A stretch of DNA of 64,000 nt from Corynebacterium sp. TAE3-ERU16 (GCF_019209935.1 NZ_JAHUTN010000007.1:83337-147336), one strand, 5' to 3'; shown: positions 35,716 through 45,764, counted from the first letter of the stretch. The notes: a model not told the origin generated them from the sequence alone. A program made the numbers and translations.

Positions 35716-38700
35716 GTGCGCACCGCGGCCCGCACTCATCTCATCGGCTGGTTTCTGCTGGGCGTCCTCGCATTCCTGCAGTCACCGGGCCTGGCCGTGG
35801 CCGACACCAAGCACGACCTCGCCGTCGATCCGGCGGGGTTCCTCGGCCGCGCCACCGCGGCCTGGTCGGACATCTTCCCCCTGGGCCAGCTGCAGAACCA
35901 GGCCTACGGCTATCTCTTCCCACAGGGACCGTTCTTCCTGCTGACGGCCCCCCTACCGGACTGGGTCGCGCAGCGACTCTGGTGGACGGTGGTCCTCGGG
36001 GTGGGGTACTCGGGCTTCCTCCGGCTCGTCCGGGCGCTCGACGTGGGCAGCCCGGTGTTCCGGGTGCTCGCCGCGGTCCTCTACGCACTGTCCCCCCGGA
36101 TACTGACGACTCTGGGCGCGATCTCCTCCGAGTCCTGGCCGGTAGCACTCGCCCCGTGGATCCTCGCTCCTCTCGTCGTCGGCCGGCTGGGCCGGTCGCG
36201 GATCGCGGCGTCGGTCCTCGCGGTGGCCTGCCTGGGGGCCGTCAACGCCACGGCCACCCTGGCTGCATGTGTCCCCGCGGGGCTGGCCCTCGCCTGGTGC
36301 GTCCTGCACAGGCGGCCCGACGCGGTACGACTCGGCGTGCTCTGGCTGATCGGCTGCGCCGTGGTTTCCGCCTGGTGGATCGTCCCGTTGCTCGTGCTCG
36401 GCCACTACGCTCCCCCCTTCACGGATTTCATCGAGAACGCCTACGTGACCACCCGGTGGCTGAATCCGACGGAGATACTGCGCGGGACGACGAGTTGGGC
36501 GCCGTTCGTCGACACCGAACGGGTGGCCGGCAACCTGCTGGTGACCTCCCCGGTGTTCATCCTGTTCACCTCCTGCGTCGCGACACTGGGCCTCGTGGGG
36601 CTCTGCCACCCCATCACACGACGCGGCCTCTGGATCGGGATGCTGCTCATCGGGCTCGTGATTCTCGGGGCGGCGCACGGCCCGCTCGGCCCCGAGCTCC
36701 GTGGGGTTCTCGACGGCCCCGGCGCGGCACTGCGCAACATCCACAAGTTCGATCCCGTGGTCCGGATCCCGCTGCTCGTCGGGTTCGCGGCGCTGGGGCG
36801 GGTGCTGCCCGTACCGGCGACACGCGCGCAGCTGCTGGATCCGGGTCGTCGGCACGCGGCCGCCGTCCTCGTCGTGCTCATCGCGCTCGGGGCGTGCGCC
36901 CCGGCACTCAGCGGCAGGCTCGCCCCCAGGGGCGGCTGGGACGAGGTGCCCGCCTACTGGCGGGAGACCGCGGACTGGCTCAACACCCACGCACGCGACA
37001 CCCGGACGCTGATCCTCCCGTCCGCGTCCTTCGCCAGGCAGGACTGGGGCTGGACCCGCGACGAGCCCCTGCAACCGCTGCTGGATGTCCCGTGGGTGGT
37101 CCGGGACGCCGTCCCCCTCGTCCCACCGGAGGCGATCCGTGGTCTCGACGGTGTCGATGCGGTCCTGAATTCCCCGGCCATCGATCCCGGGGACGCGGTC
37201 CGCGCCGTCCGCAGACTGGGGATAGGGATGATCGTGGTCCGCGATGATCTGCCCGGAGCGCCGGCCGGTGACCTGGTGGACCGGCTCCGGGACAGTGGCG
37301 CCACGGCACACGACTTCGGTCCGGTCACCGTCTTCGAGGTCGATCCCGGCCTGCACATGACCACGACCACGGATACACCTGTCCGCGTCGCCGGGGGCGG
37401 GGAGTCACTCGCGCTTCTCGACGCCCTCACCGGCCCCGCCGCACGCACCCTCGTCGACGGCGACGCGGAGACCGTCACCGACACCCCGCAGCTGGTCGCC
37501 CGCAACTACGGCGCGGTGAATGGCGCGGTCTCCGCTCCGCTCGCCGACCGGTCCGAGGGGGCGGACGTGCGCAACCCGGTGGCGGACTACCCCTCGGCCG
37601 GACCGTTGACCCGCGTCACCGGGCAGGGCGGTACCGTGCGGGCGTCCTCCTCGGCGTCGGACGCCACGAGCTTCGGCGGCGCGGAGCCGGGGGCGTCGGT
37701 CACGGCCGCCGTCGACGGTGACCCGACCACCGCCTGGTATCCCACCCCGGGCCGGCAGGCGGGCGAGTGGATCGAGATCACCACCGACCGGCAGGTATCC
37801 GACCCCGTACTGCGGATCACCGCCACCGGCGACGATGTGGATGTGACCGTCACCGCCGGCGATGCCGGCGTCGATGCCCGTCTGGTGGCCGACGAAGCCA
37901 CGCGCATCCGCGTGCCCGGTGGCCCGACCGACACCGTCCGCGTGACCCTCGGCAGGTCGCGGGACCGGGCGGGCATCGCCCGCATCGCGCTCGACGGAGC
38001 CCCCGTGCACCGGACGGTCACGGTGCCGGACACGTCCCCGGGCGTGCGGCAGTTCCTCCTTCAGCGGATCACCACCGGCGAGGATGTCCTCGATCGCGCG
38101 TTCACCGTGCCCCGGGACATGACCGTGCGGCTCGACTCCCCCGACTGCCGGAACCCTCGCCCGGTCGACGAGGATCCCAACCACGGGATCACGCTTGCCG
38201 ATCAGGCGCGGGAACGCAGTCTCCGGATCGACGGCGCGTTTGTGTCGTGCGGAACGGTACAGCTCGCCGCCGGGGACCACCATCTGCGCACCCGGCAGGA
38301 GTGGACGCTGCTCACCGAGGAGGGGTTCACCGGCGGGACGGCACCGGTCGCCGTGGGACGGACCCTCGTACCCGCGGACACCGACCGGCTGCTCGTCACC
38401 GGGCGCGCCGCCCTCGACGGGCTCACCGCCACGGTCGGCGGTACCGTGGTGGACGCGGACGTGGTTGACGCCGCGACCCGGTCCTTCCGTGTCCCGGCCG
38501 GGGTCGGCGGTGCCGTGGAGCTGCACTTCGCCGGCGACGCCCCCTATCGGGCGGGACTCATCAGCGGCGGCGTGGCGTGGCTCTGCGCCGTGGTGCTGTG
38601 CGTGCTCGCGGTGATCCGCGGCCGCGGGAGCTCCGTACCGGACGCCGGCGCAGACGTGGATCAGGGTGGCGTGCCGTTCCTGCTCGGGGGCGCGGTCGCT

Positions 38701-38937
38701 CTGTGGCTGGTCGGTGGTTGGGCCGGGCTCGCCCTCGGGGCGGTGACATGGGTGGTGGTGCGGTACACCCTGATCCGACCGGCCGTTCTCGCCGGTGGTG
38801 GGATGGCCCTGGCCGGGATGTGGCTCGCCCACGTCCCCTGGCCGCAGGGCGGCTACGCCGGTGACGTGCCCTTCGTCGGGCTCGCCGCCCTGGCATCGGT
38901 GGCGGCCGTGGTGTCGGCGGCCAAGGAGAACAGCTGA
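35716..38937 (+). CDS. aftD: Alpha-(1->3)-arabinofuranosyltransferase AftD (DUF3367)
   Basis: 1073 residues. GT-C enzyme that adds arabinofuranose branches to arabinogalactan/lipoarabinomannan from decaprenyl-phospho-arabinose on the outer face of the membrane. N-terminal half: signal-anchor helix and about ten further helices with AVDPAGFLGRA in the first outer loop. The C-terminal half is a large external region with a carbohydrate-binding (F5/8-type) segment near 640-760, then two to three closing helices. M. tuberculosis AftD is longer (about 1400), so this is a compact form. Start GTG 35716, coupled to DUF2613. Confidence 0.88.
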   Translation: MRTAARTHLIGWFLLGVLAFLQSPGLAVADTKHDLAVDPAGFLGRATAAWSDIFPLGQLQNQAYGYLFPQGPFFLLTAPLPDWVAQRLWWTVVLGVGYSGFLRLVRALDVGSPVFRVLAAVLYALSPRILTTLGAISSESWPVALAPWILAPLVVGRLGRSRIAASVLAVACLGAVNATATLAACVPAGLALAWCVLHRRPDAVRLGVLWLIGCAVVSAWWIVPLLVLGHYAPPFTDFIENAYVTTRWLNPTEILRGTTSWAPFVDTERVAGNLLVTSPVFILFTSCVATLGLVGLCHPITRRGLWIGMLLIGLVILGAAHGPLGPELRGVLDGPGAALRNIHKFDPVVRIPLLVGFAALGRVLPVPATRAQLLDPGRRHAAAVLVVLIALGACAPALSGRLAPRGGWDEVPAYWRETADWLNTHARDTRTLILPSASFARQDWGWTRDEPLQPLLDVPWVVRDAVPLVPPEAIRGLDGVDAVLNSPAIDPGDAVRAVRRLGIGMIVVRDDLPGAPAGDLVDRLRDSGATAHDFGPVTVFEVDPGLHMTTTTDTPVRVAGGGESLALLDALTGPAARTLVDGDAETVTDTPQLVARNYGAVNGAVSAPLADRSEGADVRNPVADYPSAGPLTRVTGQGGTVRASSSASDATSFGGAEPGASVTAAVDGDPTTAWYPTPGRQAGEWIEITTDRQVSDPVLRITATGDDVDVTVTAGDAGVDARLVADEATRIRVPGGPTDTVRVTLGRSRDRAGIARIALDGAPVHRTVTVPDTSPGVRQFLLQRITTGEDVLDRAFTVPRDMTVRLDSPDCRNPRPVDEDPNHGITLADQARERSLRIDGAFVSCGTVQLAAGDHHLRTRQEWTLLTEEGFTGGTAPVAVGRTLVPADTDRLLVTGRAALDGLTATVGGTVVDADVVDAATRSFRVPAGVGGAVELHFAGDAPYRAGLISGGVAWLCAVVLCVLAVIRGRGSSVPDAGADVDQGGVPFLLGGAVALWLVGGWAGLALGAVTWVVVRYTLIRPAVLAGGGMALAGMWLAHVPWPQGGYAGDVPFVGLAALASVAAVVSAAKENS

Positions 38938-38962
38938 ACCACTCTCCGGACCGGAACGCCGT

Positions 38963-39619
38963 TCATGGGCGCACCGGTGGCGGGGACGGAAATGCACGTC
39001 GCGTGAAGTTCACCGCATCCTGATCGATCGACGCCAGCACGTCAATCAGGTTCCCGTACAGCGCAATGTGGTTCATCCCGCAGATCGGTTCAAGGTGCGC
39101 CATCCGGTTCCGCAATCCCTTGAGCCGTAGAGCCGCGTCGTAGATCTCACCTCTGTCAGGGCTGTGACATCGACATTGGGGGAAGGCCCGGTACAGAACA
39201 GGACGCCAGAGATGCTGTGCACTGGACCGGTGCGGCAACCCGCCCCAGAGCCCCCATCGATGTCGAGGCGACGAAGTCACCGGCTGTCATCTCTCGAGCT
39301 GTTTCCGGGCGTCGTCGCCCGAACTCTCTCCGCGCCCGATTCAGCTGTCCGGAGCCGGGACCGCTGAGGGTGATTCGGGATCCGTCGTTCCACCACCGCT
39401 CACCGTATTCTCCGGCGAGCGCATCATGGACCGAGTTGCGGAGCGCCACCTCAAAGTGGGAGAGCGGACCGAACCACCACCGAGCTATCTCGATGTTGTG
39501 CATGTACAGATCCGTCGCCTTTGACACATCTCGGAGGTTGCGCTCACGTAGGTGGACATCCGTGCACGCCCTGCGAACCTGAAGAGAGCTTCCACATCCG
39601 AAGAAGACAAGTTTGGCAT
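38963..39619 (-). pseudogene. Broken Abi_2 (HEPN) abortive-infection gene
   Basis: Three protein pieces in two or three frames together make an Abi_2-family protein. ATG 39619 starts MPNLSSSDVEALFRFAG...ARMSTYVSA. After a shift near 39530-39545 come RDVSKATDLYMHNIEIARWW and LSHFEVALRNSVHDAL. After a second shift near 39250 come LWGGLPHRSSAQHLW, VLYRAFPQ and the HEPN ribonuclease motif RNRMAH (RxxxxH) in LRLKGLRNRMAHLEPI. Two shifts make it non-functional unless they are assembly errors. It interrupts an envelope-gene run and has lower GC, a sign of past acquisition of a phage-defence gene. Confidence 0.7.
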
Positions 39620-39686
39620 CACATAATAATATCAACGTAGCTGTACACTCGGTCCGGCCAGACATTGGTGGCCCTCAGCACACGCA

Positions 39687-39713
39687 AACGCCCCTGGGCA
39701 GGCGTTTTCTCTT
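39687..39713 (+). terminator. Small hairpin with T-rich tail
   Basis: AAACGCC (39687-39693) and GGCGTTT (39702-39708), then TTCTCTT. No plus-strand gene ends here, so it may be a leftover of the acquired element. Confidence 0.35.
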
Positions 39714-39793
39714 CGCGCCCCCGGGGGCTTACTCGGCCAACTTTAGTCAAAATTAGCATAAATTGCAGATTTTAGTGATGGGGATCACTCATA

Positions 39794-40939
39794 CTATGTC
39801 GTGTTTGTGGAGAGCCTGTGGACAACTCCCTTGTTCTCCCGAATCGTCCGCCGCATCATCGCCCGCGCCGGTTCCTCCACGAGCACGTACACGACGGCGG
39901 ACACCGGGACCGTCACAGCGAGGGTCAGCGCCGCGATCAGCGCGGTGTGCCCGGTGAAGGGAGAGATACCCGTGAGCGGGAACATCAGCTCGAGCACCGG
40001 CAGGTGCACCAGGAAGATGGAGTAGGACCACCGGCCGAGGGCCTGGAACACCGGGCTGGTCAACAGCCCCTCCCGGGGAGCGAGGGCATACGGCAGGACG
40101 ACAGCGGCGGTGAACACGGTGCCCGCCAGCACGCGGAGCACGAACTCGCCCGGCTGCGGGTGCACGAGACCGACGGGCCCGTACCAGGGTTGCGCGGCGA
40201 TCCACAGCATGATGACGGCGAGCACCCACCACACCGGGCGCCCGCCCAGGATCCGGAGCGCCCGCGGCGTGAGTCGGCCCTCGGCCTCCGCGGCGATCAT
40301 GCCGACCGCGAACCAGCAGGTGAACGCGGGCGGGAGGATCTGCAGGTTGGCGACGCCCGGCGCGGGGGACGCTGCGACGAACGGTAGCCAGGCCCAGCCG
40401 AGGCTCACCACCGCCACGAGAACGATCACGGGGATGCGGGCCCGTCCCGGCAGGGCACCGGCAACCACCGCGAGCAGCGGCAGCGCGGCGTAGAAGGCGA
40501 CCTCGACGCACAGGGACCACAGGTGCGTGAGTCCCGGCGCGAGACCACCCGGGACGTAGATCTGGGTCATCGTCAGATTCACGACCCGCTGGACACCGGT
40601 ACTGCGGTAGGCGTCGGGAAGGAGCATCAGCACGGCGGCGACCACCACCAGATAGGCGGGGAAGATCCGTCCCACGCGGCTGGCCAGGTAGCGGGTCCAG
40701 GAGACATCCCGACCGGCCCGGGGGCCGTAGCGTCGCCACAGCAGGAACGCCGACAGGGTGAAGAACACGGGAACGAAGAAGTCGAACCGTCCGAGGATTC
40801 CCCCGATGAAACCGGTGGGCGCCAGTCCGGTCTGGAAGGCGACGTGGGTGAGCAGAACACCGATGGAGGCGACGGCGCGAAGCCCCTCGAGTGAGGCGTT
40901 GAACCGTGTAGTTTGCGGGTACGATCCTTCTGTGCCCAT
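39794..40939 (-). CDS. Acyltransferase family membrane protein (Acyltransferase_3)
   Basis: 381 residues, about ten membrane helices. It begins NASLEGLRAVASIGVLLTHVAF, the conserved start of acyltransferase_3/OafA proteins with the catalytic His, and contains FFTLSAFLLWRRYG and VGRIFPAYL. It should O-acylate an extracytoplasmic glycan or lipid. The acceptor is unknown; the neighbourhood (AftD, GT4) suggests an envelope polysaccharide, lipoglycan or mycolic acid. Start ATG 40939; the upstream frame is a shadow of the divergent gene. Confidence 0.88.
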   Translation of the reverse strand: MGTEGSYPQTTRFNASLEGLRAVASIGVLLTHVAFQTGLAPTGFIGGILGRFDFFVPVFFTLSAFLLWRRYGPRAGRDVSWTRYLASRVGRIFPAYLVVVAAVLMLLPDAYRSTGVQRVVNLTMTQIYVPGGLAPGLTHLWSLCVEVAFYAALPLLAVVAGALPGRARIPVIVLVAVVSLGWAWLPFVAASPAPGVANLQILPPAFTCWFAVGMIAAEAEGRLTPRALRILGGRPVWWVLAVIMLWIAAQPWYGPVGLVHPQPGEFVLRVLAGTVFTAAVVLPYALAPREGLLTSPVFQALGRWSYSIFLVHLPVLELMFPLTGISPFTGHTALIAALTLAVTVPVSAVVYVLVEEPARAMMRRTIRENKGVVHRLSTNTT

Positions 40940-41012
40940 GGCGCGGCCGCCTTTCCGCCCGCGTCACCCGGGCACATGTTCTTGCACAGATCCTAGTTGG
41001 AAGGGGGTCGCG

Positions 41013-42203
41013 ATGACCTCGCGGGTCTCCGGTTTCACCGCCCTCACACTCGGCGTGGCGCTCGTCGCCGTCGCCGTTCTCCTGCCGTCGTTCCTCCTGC
41101 CGCGCCTGAAGGTGATTCCGCTGGATGCGGGCGGTAAGACGGTGACCCGCGAGATGGACGCCACCCTCCTGGATTCCCGCGCCTTCGGATCCCGGGAGGT
41201 TCTGCCCGAACACGCGGCGGATCCTGTGTGCGAGGGCGACGAGGCCCCGGTGTCCTGCTTCATCGGCCACGCGACCCCCGTCTACGGCAACCGCAGTATC
41301 AGCGTCGTCGAACCGGCCGACGCCGATGTGGTGACGCTGCGGGCGGGCAACGTCCTCATGCGGACCGACCGCCCGGAACCGGACAACATCATCTCCGCGA
41401 CGGTGGACACGATCACCCTGAACCGTCACACCGCGCTCCCGGTGGATGAGCCGGTGTCGAGTTTCCACGCGACCTCCCCGAGGCTGGGCCTCGATGACAT
41501 GCGCAACGGTTTCACCCGGGAGGGGGTGCAGTACCAGTTCCCCTTCGACTCGGACGCCCGCTCGTACCCCTACTTCGACACGACGGCACAGGAGGCGCAA
41601 CCCATCGACTTCGTCGACGAGGAGATCCTGTCCGGGCACGAGGATGTCAAGGTGATGCGCTACCACCAGCAGGTCGGCCCCGTGAACATGTTCACGGCCA
41701 TCAGCGGAGTGTTCAATCTGGACGGTGAAGTCAGCGAACACGAGAAGGCGTCACTGAACGCACTCCGGATGACCACACCCGCCCGCGACTGGTACACCCC
41801 CGCCGAGCTGGAGGAGCGCGGCCTGGCCCCGGACGAGCGGGTGACGATGACCCGCTACTACGCCAACGACCGCACGGTGTGGGTCGAGCCGTCGACGGGC
41901 GTGATCGTGCACGGACGGGAGTACCTCAACTACTTCTTCGCGCGCGACGACGACGAGGCACGCACCATGGCGCAGGCCCGTTTCGATGCCCCGGACGCCG
42001 CCGTGAACCCGAACCGCACGGCACTCGCCATGACGGCGGAGTGGAACGACGCCACGCAGGAACGTCAGTGGGCGAAAGCCCTCGACGGCCGGTCGAAACT
42101 GAATCTCCTGGGCTCGGTCGGCTGGGGTGTCGGCATCGCCGGGGCGCTGCTCATCCTCCTCGGTGTCCGGCTGCTGCGTCGACGGTCGCAGTCCCGGCCG
42201 TAG
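41013..42203 (+). CDS. DUF3068 (PorA-family) membrane protein
   Basis: 396 residues. N-terminal helix (about 8-32), a large outside domain with segments typical of DUF3068 (KTVTREMDATLL; YQFPFDSDARSYPYFD; VNMFTAISGVFNLDG) and a closing helix (about 368-390) followed by a basic end. Found only in mycolic-acid-containing actinobacteria; function not established, though envelope-related. ATG 41013 follows GGAAGGGGG. Eleven bases before the next gene, so probably co-transcribed. Confidence 0.85.
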   Translation: MTSRVSGFTALTLGVALVAVAVLLPSFLLPRLKVIPLDAGGKTVTREMDATLLDSRAFGSREVLPEHAADPVCEGDEAPVSCFIGHATPVYGNRSISVVEPADADVVTLRAGNVLMRTDRPEPDNIISATVDTITLNRHTALPVDEPVSSFHATSPRLGLDDMRNGFTREGVQYQFPFDSDARSYPYFDTTAQEAQPIDFVDEEILSGHEDVKVMRYHQQVGPVNMFTAISGVFNLDGEVSEHEKASLNALRMTTPARDWYTPAELEERGLAPDERVTMTRYYANDRTVWVEPSTGVIVHGREYLNYFFARDDDEARTMAQARFDAPDAAVNPNRTALAMTAEWNDATQERQWAKALDGRSKLNLLGSVGWGVGIAGALLILLGVRLLRRRSQSRP

Positions 42204-42213
42204 ACTCTGTGGC

Positions 42214-43710
42214 GTGACCCGCCGTACCGTCCTGACCGCCTGGTCGGTTCTCTGCGTCGGTGTTCTGCTGTGGCCGCTCGCCGGGGCGGGTGCCCTGATC
42301 CAGCGGGACATGGTGGTGCTCCCCCACCCGGCGCTGAGCCTGTCGGCCCTGGGCTTCGGCGACCTGCCGGCGCGGGGAGCCCCGCAGGACGGGGTCCTGG
42401 CTCTGGCGGGGATGCTCGTCGATGCCTCGGTGCTCGCACGACTACTTCTTCTCCTCGCGGGTCTGGCCGGTGCCGCGGGGGCCGCGGCGCTCGCGCGGCA
42501 CGTCACCGGCGGTGACAGGCTCGGCCCGCAGCTGGCCGCGGTGACCGTGACCATCGCCAACCCCTTCGTGGTGGAGCGTCTGGTGCAGGGACACTGGTCC
42601 CTGGTGATCGCCGCGTGGCTGCTGTCCGGAATCGCCTGGGCCGGGCTCACCGGGAACCTTCCGGCGCTGGCCGCGGGGCTGTGGGCGGCATCGCTGACGC
42701 CCACAGGTGCGGTGCTGGGGATCGTGGTGGCGGTCGCGTGTTCGTGGCACCGGCCGCGGCAGGCGGGGGCCGCCGCCGGGATCGGGCTCGTGGTGGTTCT
42801 CCCGTGGCTGGTTCCGGCGCTGCTCGGTGGGGTCGGCACTGGCGTCGGGGGAGCCACCGCGTTCGCTCCCCGGGCGGAGCATCTCGTCGGGACGGCCGGT
42901 GCGCTGCTCGGGCTGGGGGGCATCTGGAACGGTACGGCCGTTCCGGCGTCACGGTCAGCGGGGTTCGCGGTGTTCGGGATCCTGCTCGCGGTACTGCTGG
43001 CCACCGGGATACGCAGGTGCACGCGACAACTGCTGATACTCGCGGGCATCGGCTTCGGGGTCGCGCTGGGGTGGTGGCTCCTGCCCGGGGCGGCCACCTG
43101 GTCGCTCACCCATGTGCCCGGTGCCGGGCTGCTGCGGGACGCACAGAAGTACGTCGCACTGGCCGTCCCCGCATTCGCCGCGCTGGCCGCTCTCGTCGCG
43201 GACCGCCGGGCACTCCTCGCGGGGACGGTCATCCTCCTCGCCGTGCTCCAGATGCCCGACGCCCCCCGTGCGGTGGGAATTCTGAGGCCGGTTCCGTCGG
43301 ATCCCGCGTGGGCTCAGCTCGCGGAGGTCGCGGATGGACGTGACGTGCTGATCACCGACGCGGGAACGATCATCACCTACCGCGGCAGAACCGTCGTCGA
43401 CCCGCGGTCCAAAGCCGTCCCACTGGTCGAACCCGGCGCCCTGAGGGTCGACTGCGAGCTCACCGACGCCCCGAACCCGCGGTGGGTGCGGGGCGTGGAG
43501 TCGTGGCGGGCCGGCGACACCGACGGCCTCCGCGCTGCCGGGATCGGGGTCGTCGTCGACGGCGGGGCGATCCACGATCTCGGCGGGAGTCCGCGCCGGG
43601 GCCGGCGTTGGTGGCTGGGTCTCGGGCTGACGGGCTTGTGGCTCGCCGTACCGGTGCTCACCGCCGTGTTGCGACGCGCTCCAGCAGTTCGGCGAACTGC
43701 CCGCCGGTGA
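42214..43710 (+). CDS. Polytopic membrane protein, GT-C-like topology, unknown
   Basis: 498 residues, about ten helices (starting 8-28) with long Ala/Leu/Gly-rich stretches and a soluble C-terminal part before a last helix near 465-485. The segment RDAQKYVALAVPAFAALAALVA resembles the conserved loop before the last helices of some GT-C-like actinobacterial proteins. No catalytic motif can be assigned. Start GTG 42214, ten bases after the DUF3068 gene. The 3' end overlaps the convergent GT4 gene by 53 bases. Confidence 0.75.
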   Translation: MTRRTVLTAWSVLCVGVLLWPLAGAGALIQRDMVVLPHPALSLSALGFGDLPARGAPQDGVLALAGMLVDASVLARLLLLLAGLAGAAGAAALARHVTGGDRLGPQLAAVTVTIANPFVVERLVQGHWSLVIAAWLLSGIAWAGLTGNLPALAAGLWAASLTPTGAVLGIVVAVACSWHRPRQAGAAAGIGLVVVLPWLVPALLGGVGTGVGGATAFAPRAEHLVGTAGALLGLGGIWNGTAVPASRSAGFAVFGILLAVLLATGIRRCTRQLLILAGIGFGVALGWWLLPGAATWSLTHVPGAGLLRDAQKYVALAVPAFAALAALVADRRALLAGTVILLAVLQMPDAPRAVGILRPVPSDPAWAQLAEVADGRDVLITDAGTIITYRGRTVVDPRSKAVPLVEPGALRVDCELTDAPNPRWVRGVESWRAGDTDGLRAAGIGVVVDGGAIHDLGGSPRRGRRWWLGLGLTGLWLAVPVLTAVLRRAPAVRRTARR

Positions 43711-44773
43711 GTTCCCAGGAGAACTCGGTGGCGCGCTTCTCGGCGGCGGCACCGAGCCTGGCTCGCCGGGTGGGTTCGTCGAGAAGCGCAGCGGTCGCGT
43801 GGATGAGCGCCGCCTCGTCGTCGACGAGGACCCCGGTGACACCGTCGATGACGGAATCATTGAGTCCCGCCGAACTGCGGTACCCGAGGGTGGGCACACC
43901 GTGCTGAGCGGCCTCGATGACCGCGAGCCCCCACCCTTCCTTCCGGGACGGCATCAGGTGCAGGGTGGCGCGGGCGAGAAGAGCGTGCTTGTGTTCCTCG
44001 CTGACCTGGCCGTGCAGGACGATCCGGTCCTCGATCCCGAGCGACAGTGCGTGGTCCCGGAGCTCCTGCTCCCACCACCCTGAGCCGATGACATCGAGGA
44101 CCACGTCCCGCGTCGGTGCGAGGGCCGCGATCACGTTCATGGCGTGCTCGATCTGTTTGTGCGGCACGAGGCGGGACAGCGTCACCAGATGCGTCGTCCC
44201 GCTTTCCGGATAGCGGGCGAAGTCCGTCGGTGCCGGGTCGATGCCGTTGCGGATGATCCGGATCGCTTCGGCATCGACCCCGAGTTCCACGAGCTCGCCC
44301 GCGGACGGCTCGGAGACCGTGACATAGGGACTCGACCGGTACACCAGGGGTGCCACACGGCGTTCGAGGAACCATCCGATCCGGCTGAGTACCGGCCCCG
44401 CGACCGGCCACTGCTCCCGATGGCAGTGGTGGGTGAGCAGTACTGTCGGCCTGCCACCGAAGATGCAGGCGAAGAACGGGATCCCGTTCTGCGTGTCCAC
44501 GATGACGTCGGCACCCCGCAACGGCCCCAGCCCGACCCGTGCCGCTAGGAGCGCCGCCCACGCACGCGGATAGACGGTCAGCTTTCCGCCGGCACGGGTG
44601 AAACGGATCCCGTTCCGGGTCTGTCTCCGTGGTGCGGCGTCGTGCGCGGCGGTCCGGTAGACGACCTCGTGGCCGTGCCGGACGAGGTACTCCCCCACGC
44701 GCTCCAGGTAGCGCTCACTGCCGCCGCCCTGGGGGTGGGAGGTGTCGCGCCAGCACAGGAACAGGATCTTCAT
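43658..44773 (-). CDS. GT4-family glycosyltransferase
   Basis: 371 residues. GT-B fold: N-terminal GGGSERYLERVGEYLVRHGHEV acceptor domain; C-terminal donor domain with LVTLSRLVPHKQ, the nucleotide-sugar motif SRKEGWGLAVIEAAQHGVPTLG (E-x7-E) and GVLVDDE. A retaining cytosolic transferase, likely mannosyl- or related, for a lipoglycan or polysaccharide. Donor and acceptor not predictable. Divergent from the methyltransferase, with 42 bases between starts. Confidence 0.9.
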   Translation of the reverse strand: MKILFLCWRDTSHPQGGGSERYLERVGEYLVRHGHEVVYRTAAHDAAPRRQTRNGIRFTRAGGKLTVYPRAWAALLAARVGLGPLRGADVIVDTQNGIPFFACIFGGRPTVLLTHHCHREQWPVAGPVLSRIGWFLERRVAPLVYRSSPYVTVSEPSAGELVELGVDAEAIRIIRNGIDPAPTDFARYPESGTTHLVTLSRLVPHKQIEHAMNVIAALAPTRDVVLDVIGSGWWEQELRDHALSLGIEDRIVLHGQVSEEHKHALLARATLHLMPSRKEGWGLAVIEAAQHGVPTLGYRSSAGLNDSVIDGVTGVLVDDEAALIHATAALLDEPTRRARLGAAAEKRATEFSWELTGGQFAELLERVATRR

Positions 44774-44803
44774 GACCCAGTCAGTCTAACCGGCGGTCAC
44801 CGA

Positions 44804-44809
44804 TACACT
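44804..44809 (+). promoter_or_regulatory. -10 box of leaderless methyltransferase gene
   Basis: TACACT, six bases before GTG 44816, inside the 42-base divergent gap; the -35 is weak. Confidence 0.45.
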
Positions 44810-44815
44810 GTCACA

Positions 44816-45604
44816 GTGCTGTTTCCCCCCTCACCCCGACTTACCCGGACCCGGCGGCTGGCGACCCTCCACCGGTCGGTCGGCCTGCTCCGGGCCTTCC
44901 GTTTCGAACAGGCCCGCCCGGAACTGTTCTACGGGTATCTCGCGGAGGACACCGCCCGGATCCTGGAGGCACTCCACGCCGACTGTGCGGGTGCTGGCCT
45001 CTCCGGGCGTCGCATCCTCGACGTCGGAGGCGGCCCCGGCTACTTCTCCCGGGCGTTCGCCGCGCGGGACTGTGGATACGTCACGGTCGAACCGGACGCG
45101 GGGGAGATGTCGGCGGCCGGTATCGAGGTCGATGCGGCCGTCCGTGGATCGGGTACGGAGCTGCCGTTCCTGGACGGGGTCTTCGACCTGACCTACTCAT
45201 CCAATGTCGCGGAACACATACCGGATCCGTGGGCGATGGGCGATGAGATGGTGCGGGTCACCCGCCCCGGGGGACTCGTGGTGCTGAGTTACACCGTGTG
45301 GCTCGGTCCTTTCGGCGGCCACGAGACCGGTGTTCTCCCGCACTACATCGGTGGCGGCTTCGCCCGTGACCGGTACACCCGGCGGCACGGCCATCCACCG
45401 AAGAACGTGTTCGGTGAGTCGCTCTTCGACGTCTCCTGCGCGGCCGGCCTGAAGTGGGCGCGGTCGAGTGGCGCCGAGGTGTGCGGCGTGTTTCCGCGCT
45501 ACCACCCCGCGTGGGCGTGGTGGATGGTCCGCGTTCCGGTTCTGCGGGAGTTCGCGGTGAGCAATCTGGTGATCGTGCTGCGCAGACGCACCGAACTGGC
45601 CTGA
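44816..45604 (+). CDS. Class I SAM-dependent methyltransferase
   Basis: 262 residues. SAM-binding motif LDVGGGPGYFSRAFA around residues 67-82, then VEPDAGEMSAAG (motif II), LPFLDGVFDLTYSSNVAEHIPDP (motif IV, UbiE-like) and RPGGLVVLS. Substrate unknown; beside a GT4 gene it may modify a glycan or lipid. GTG 44816 fits a leaderless start with TACACT six bases upstream; the frame extends far upstream as a shadow of the GT4 gene. Confidence 0.85.
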   Translation: MLFPPSPRLTRTRRLATLHRSVGLLRAFRFEQARPELFYGYLAEDTARILEALHADCAGAGLSGRRILDVGGGPGYFSRAFAARDCGYVTVEPDAGEMSAAGIEVDAAVRGSGTELPFLDGVFDLTYSSNVAEHIPDPWAMGDEMVRVTRPGGLVVLSYTVWLGPFGGHETGVLPHYIGGGFARDRYTRRHGHPPKNVFGESLFDVSCAAGLKWARSSGAEVCGVFPRYHPAWAWWMVRVPVLREFAVSNLVIVLRRRTELA

Positions 45605-45730
45605 ATCCGGCGTCCGGTGGGACTCCCCGGGGATCAATCACCGACCGGAATGGGCTCTCCCACCCCGTGAATTTCCCGGATTGATGTCCGCACCTGTGTG
45701 GACACCGGGACCGGGCCCAGGAACTGACGA

Positions 45731-45764
45731 GGCCGCCCCGGGAAGGTGTTCTCCCGGGGCGGCC
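45731..45764. terminator. Bidirectional terminator
   Basis: Perfect 13-bp stem GGCCGCCCCGGGA (45731-45743) with 45752-45764, eight-base loop, between convergent genes. Confidence 0.75.

Noticed and set aside
35953..37356. 467-codon minus-strand frame inside aftD
   Set aside because: Antisense shadow; aftD has helices and domain structure while this frame has none.
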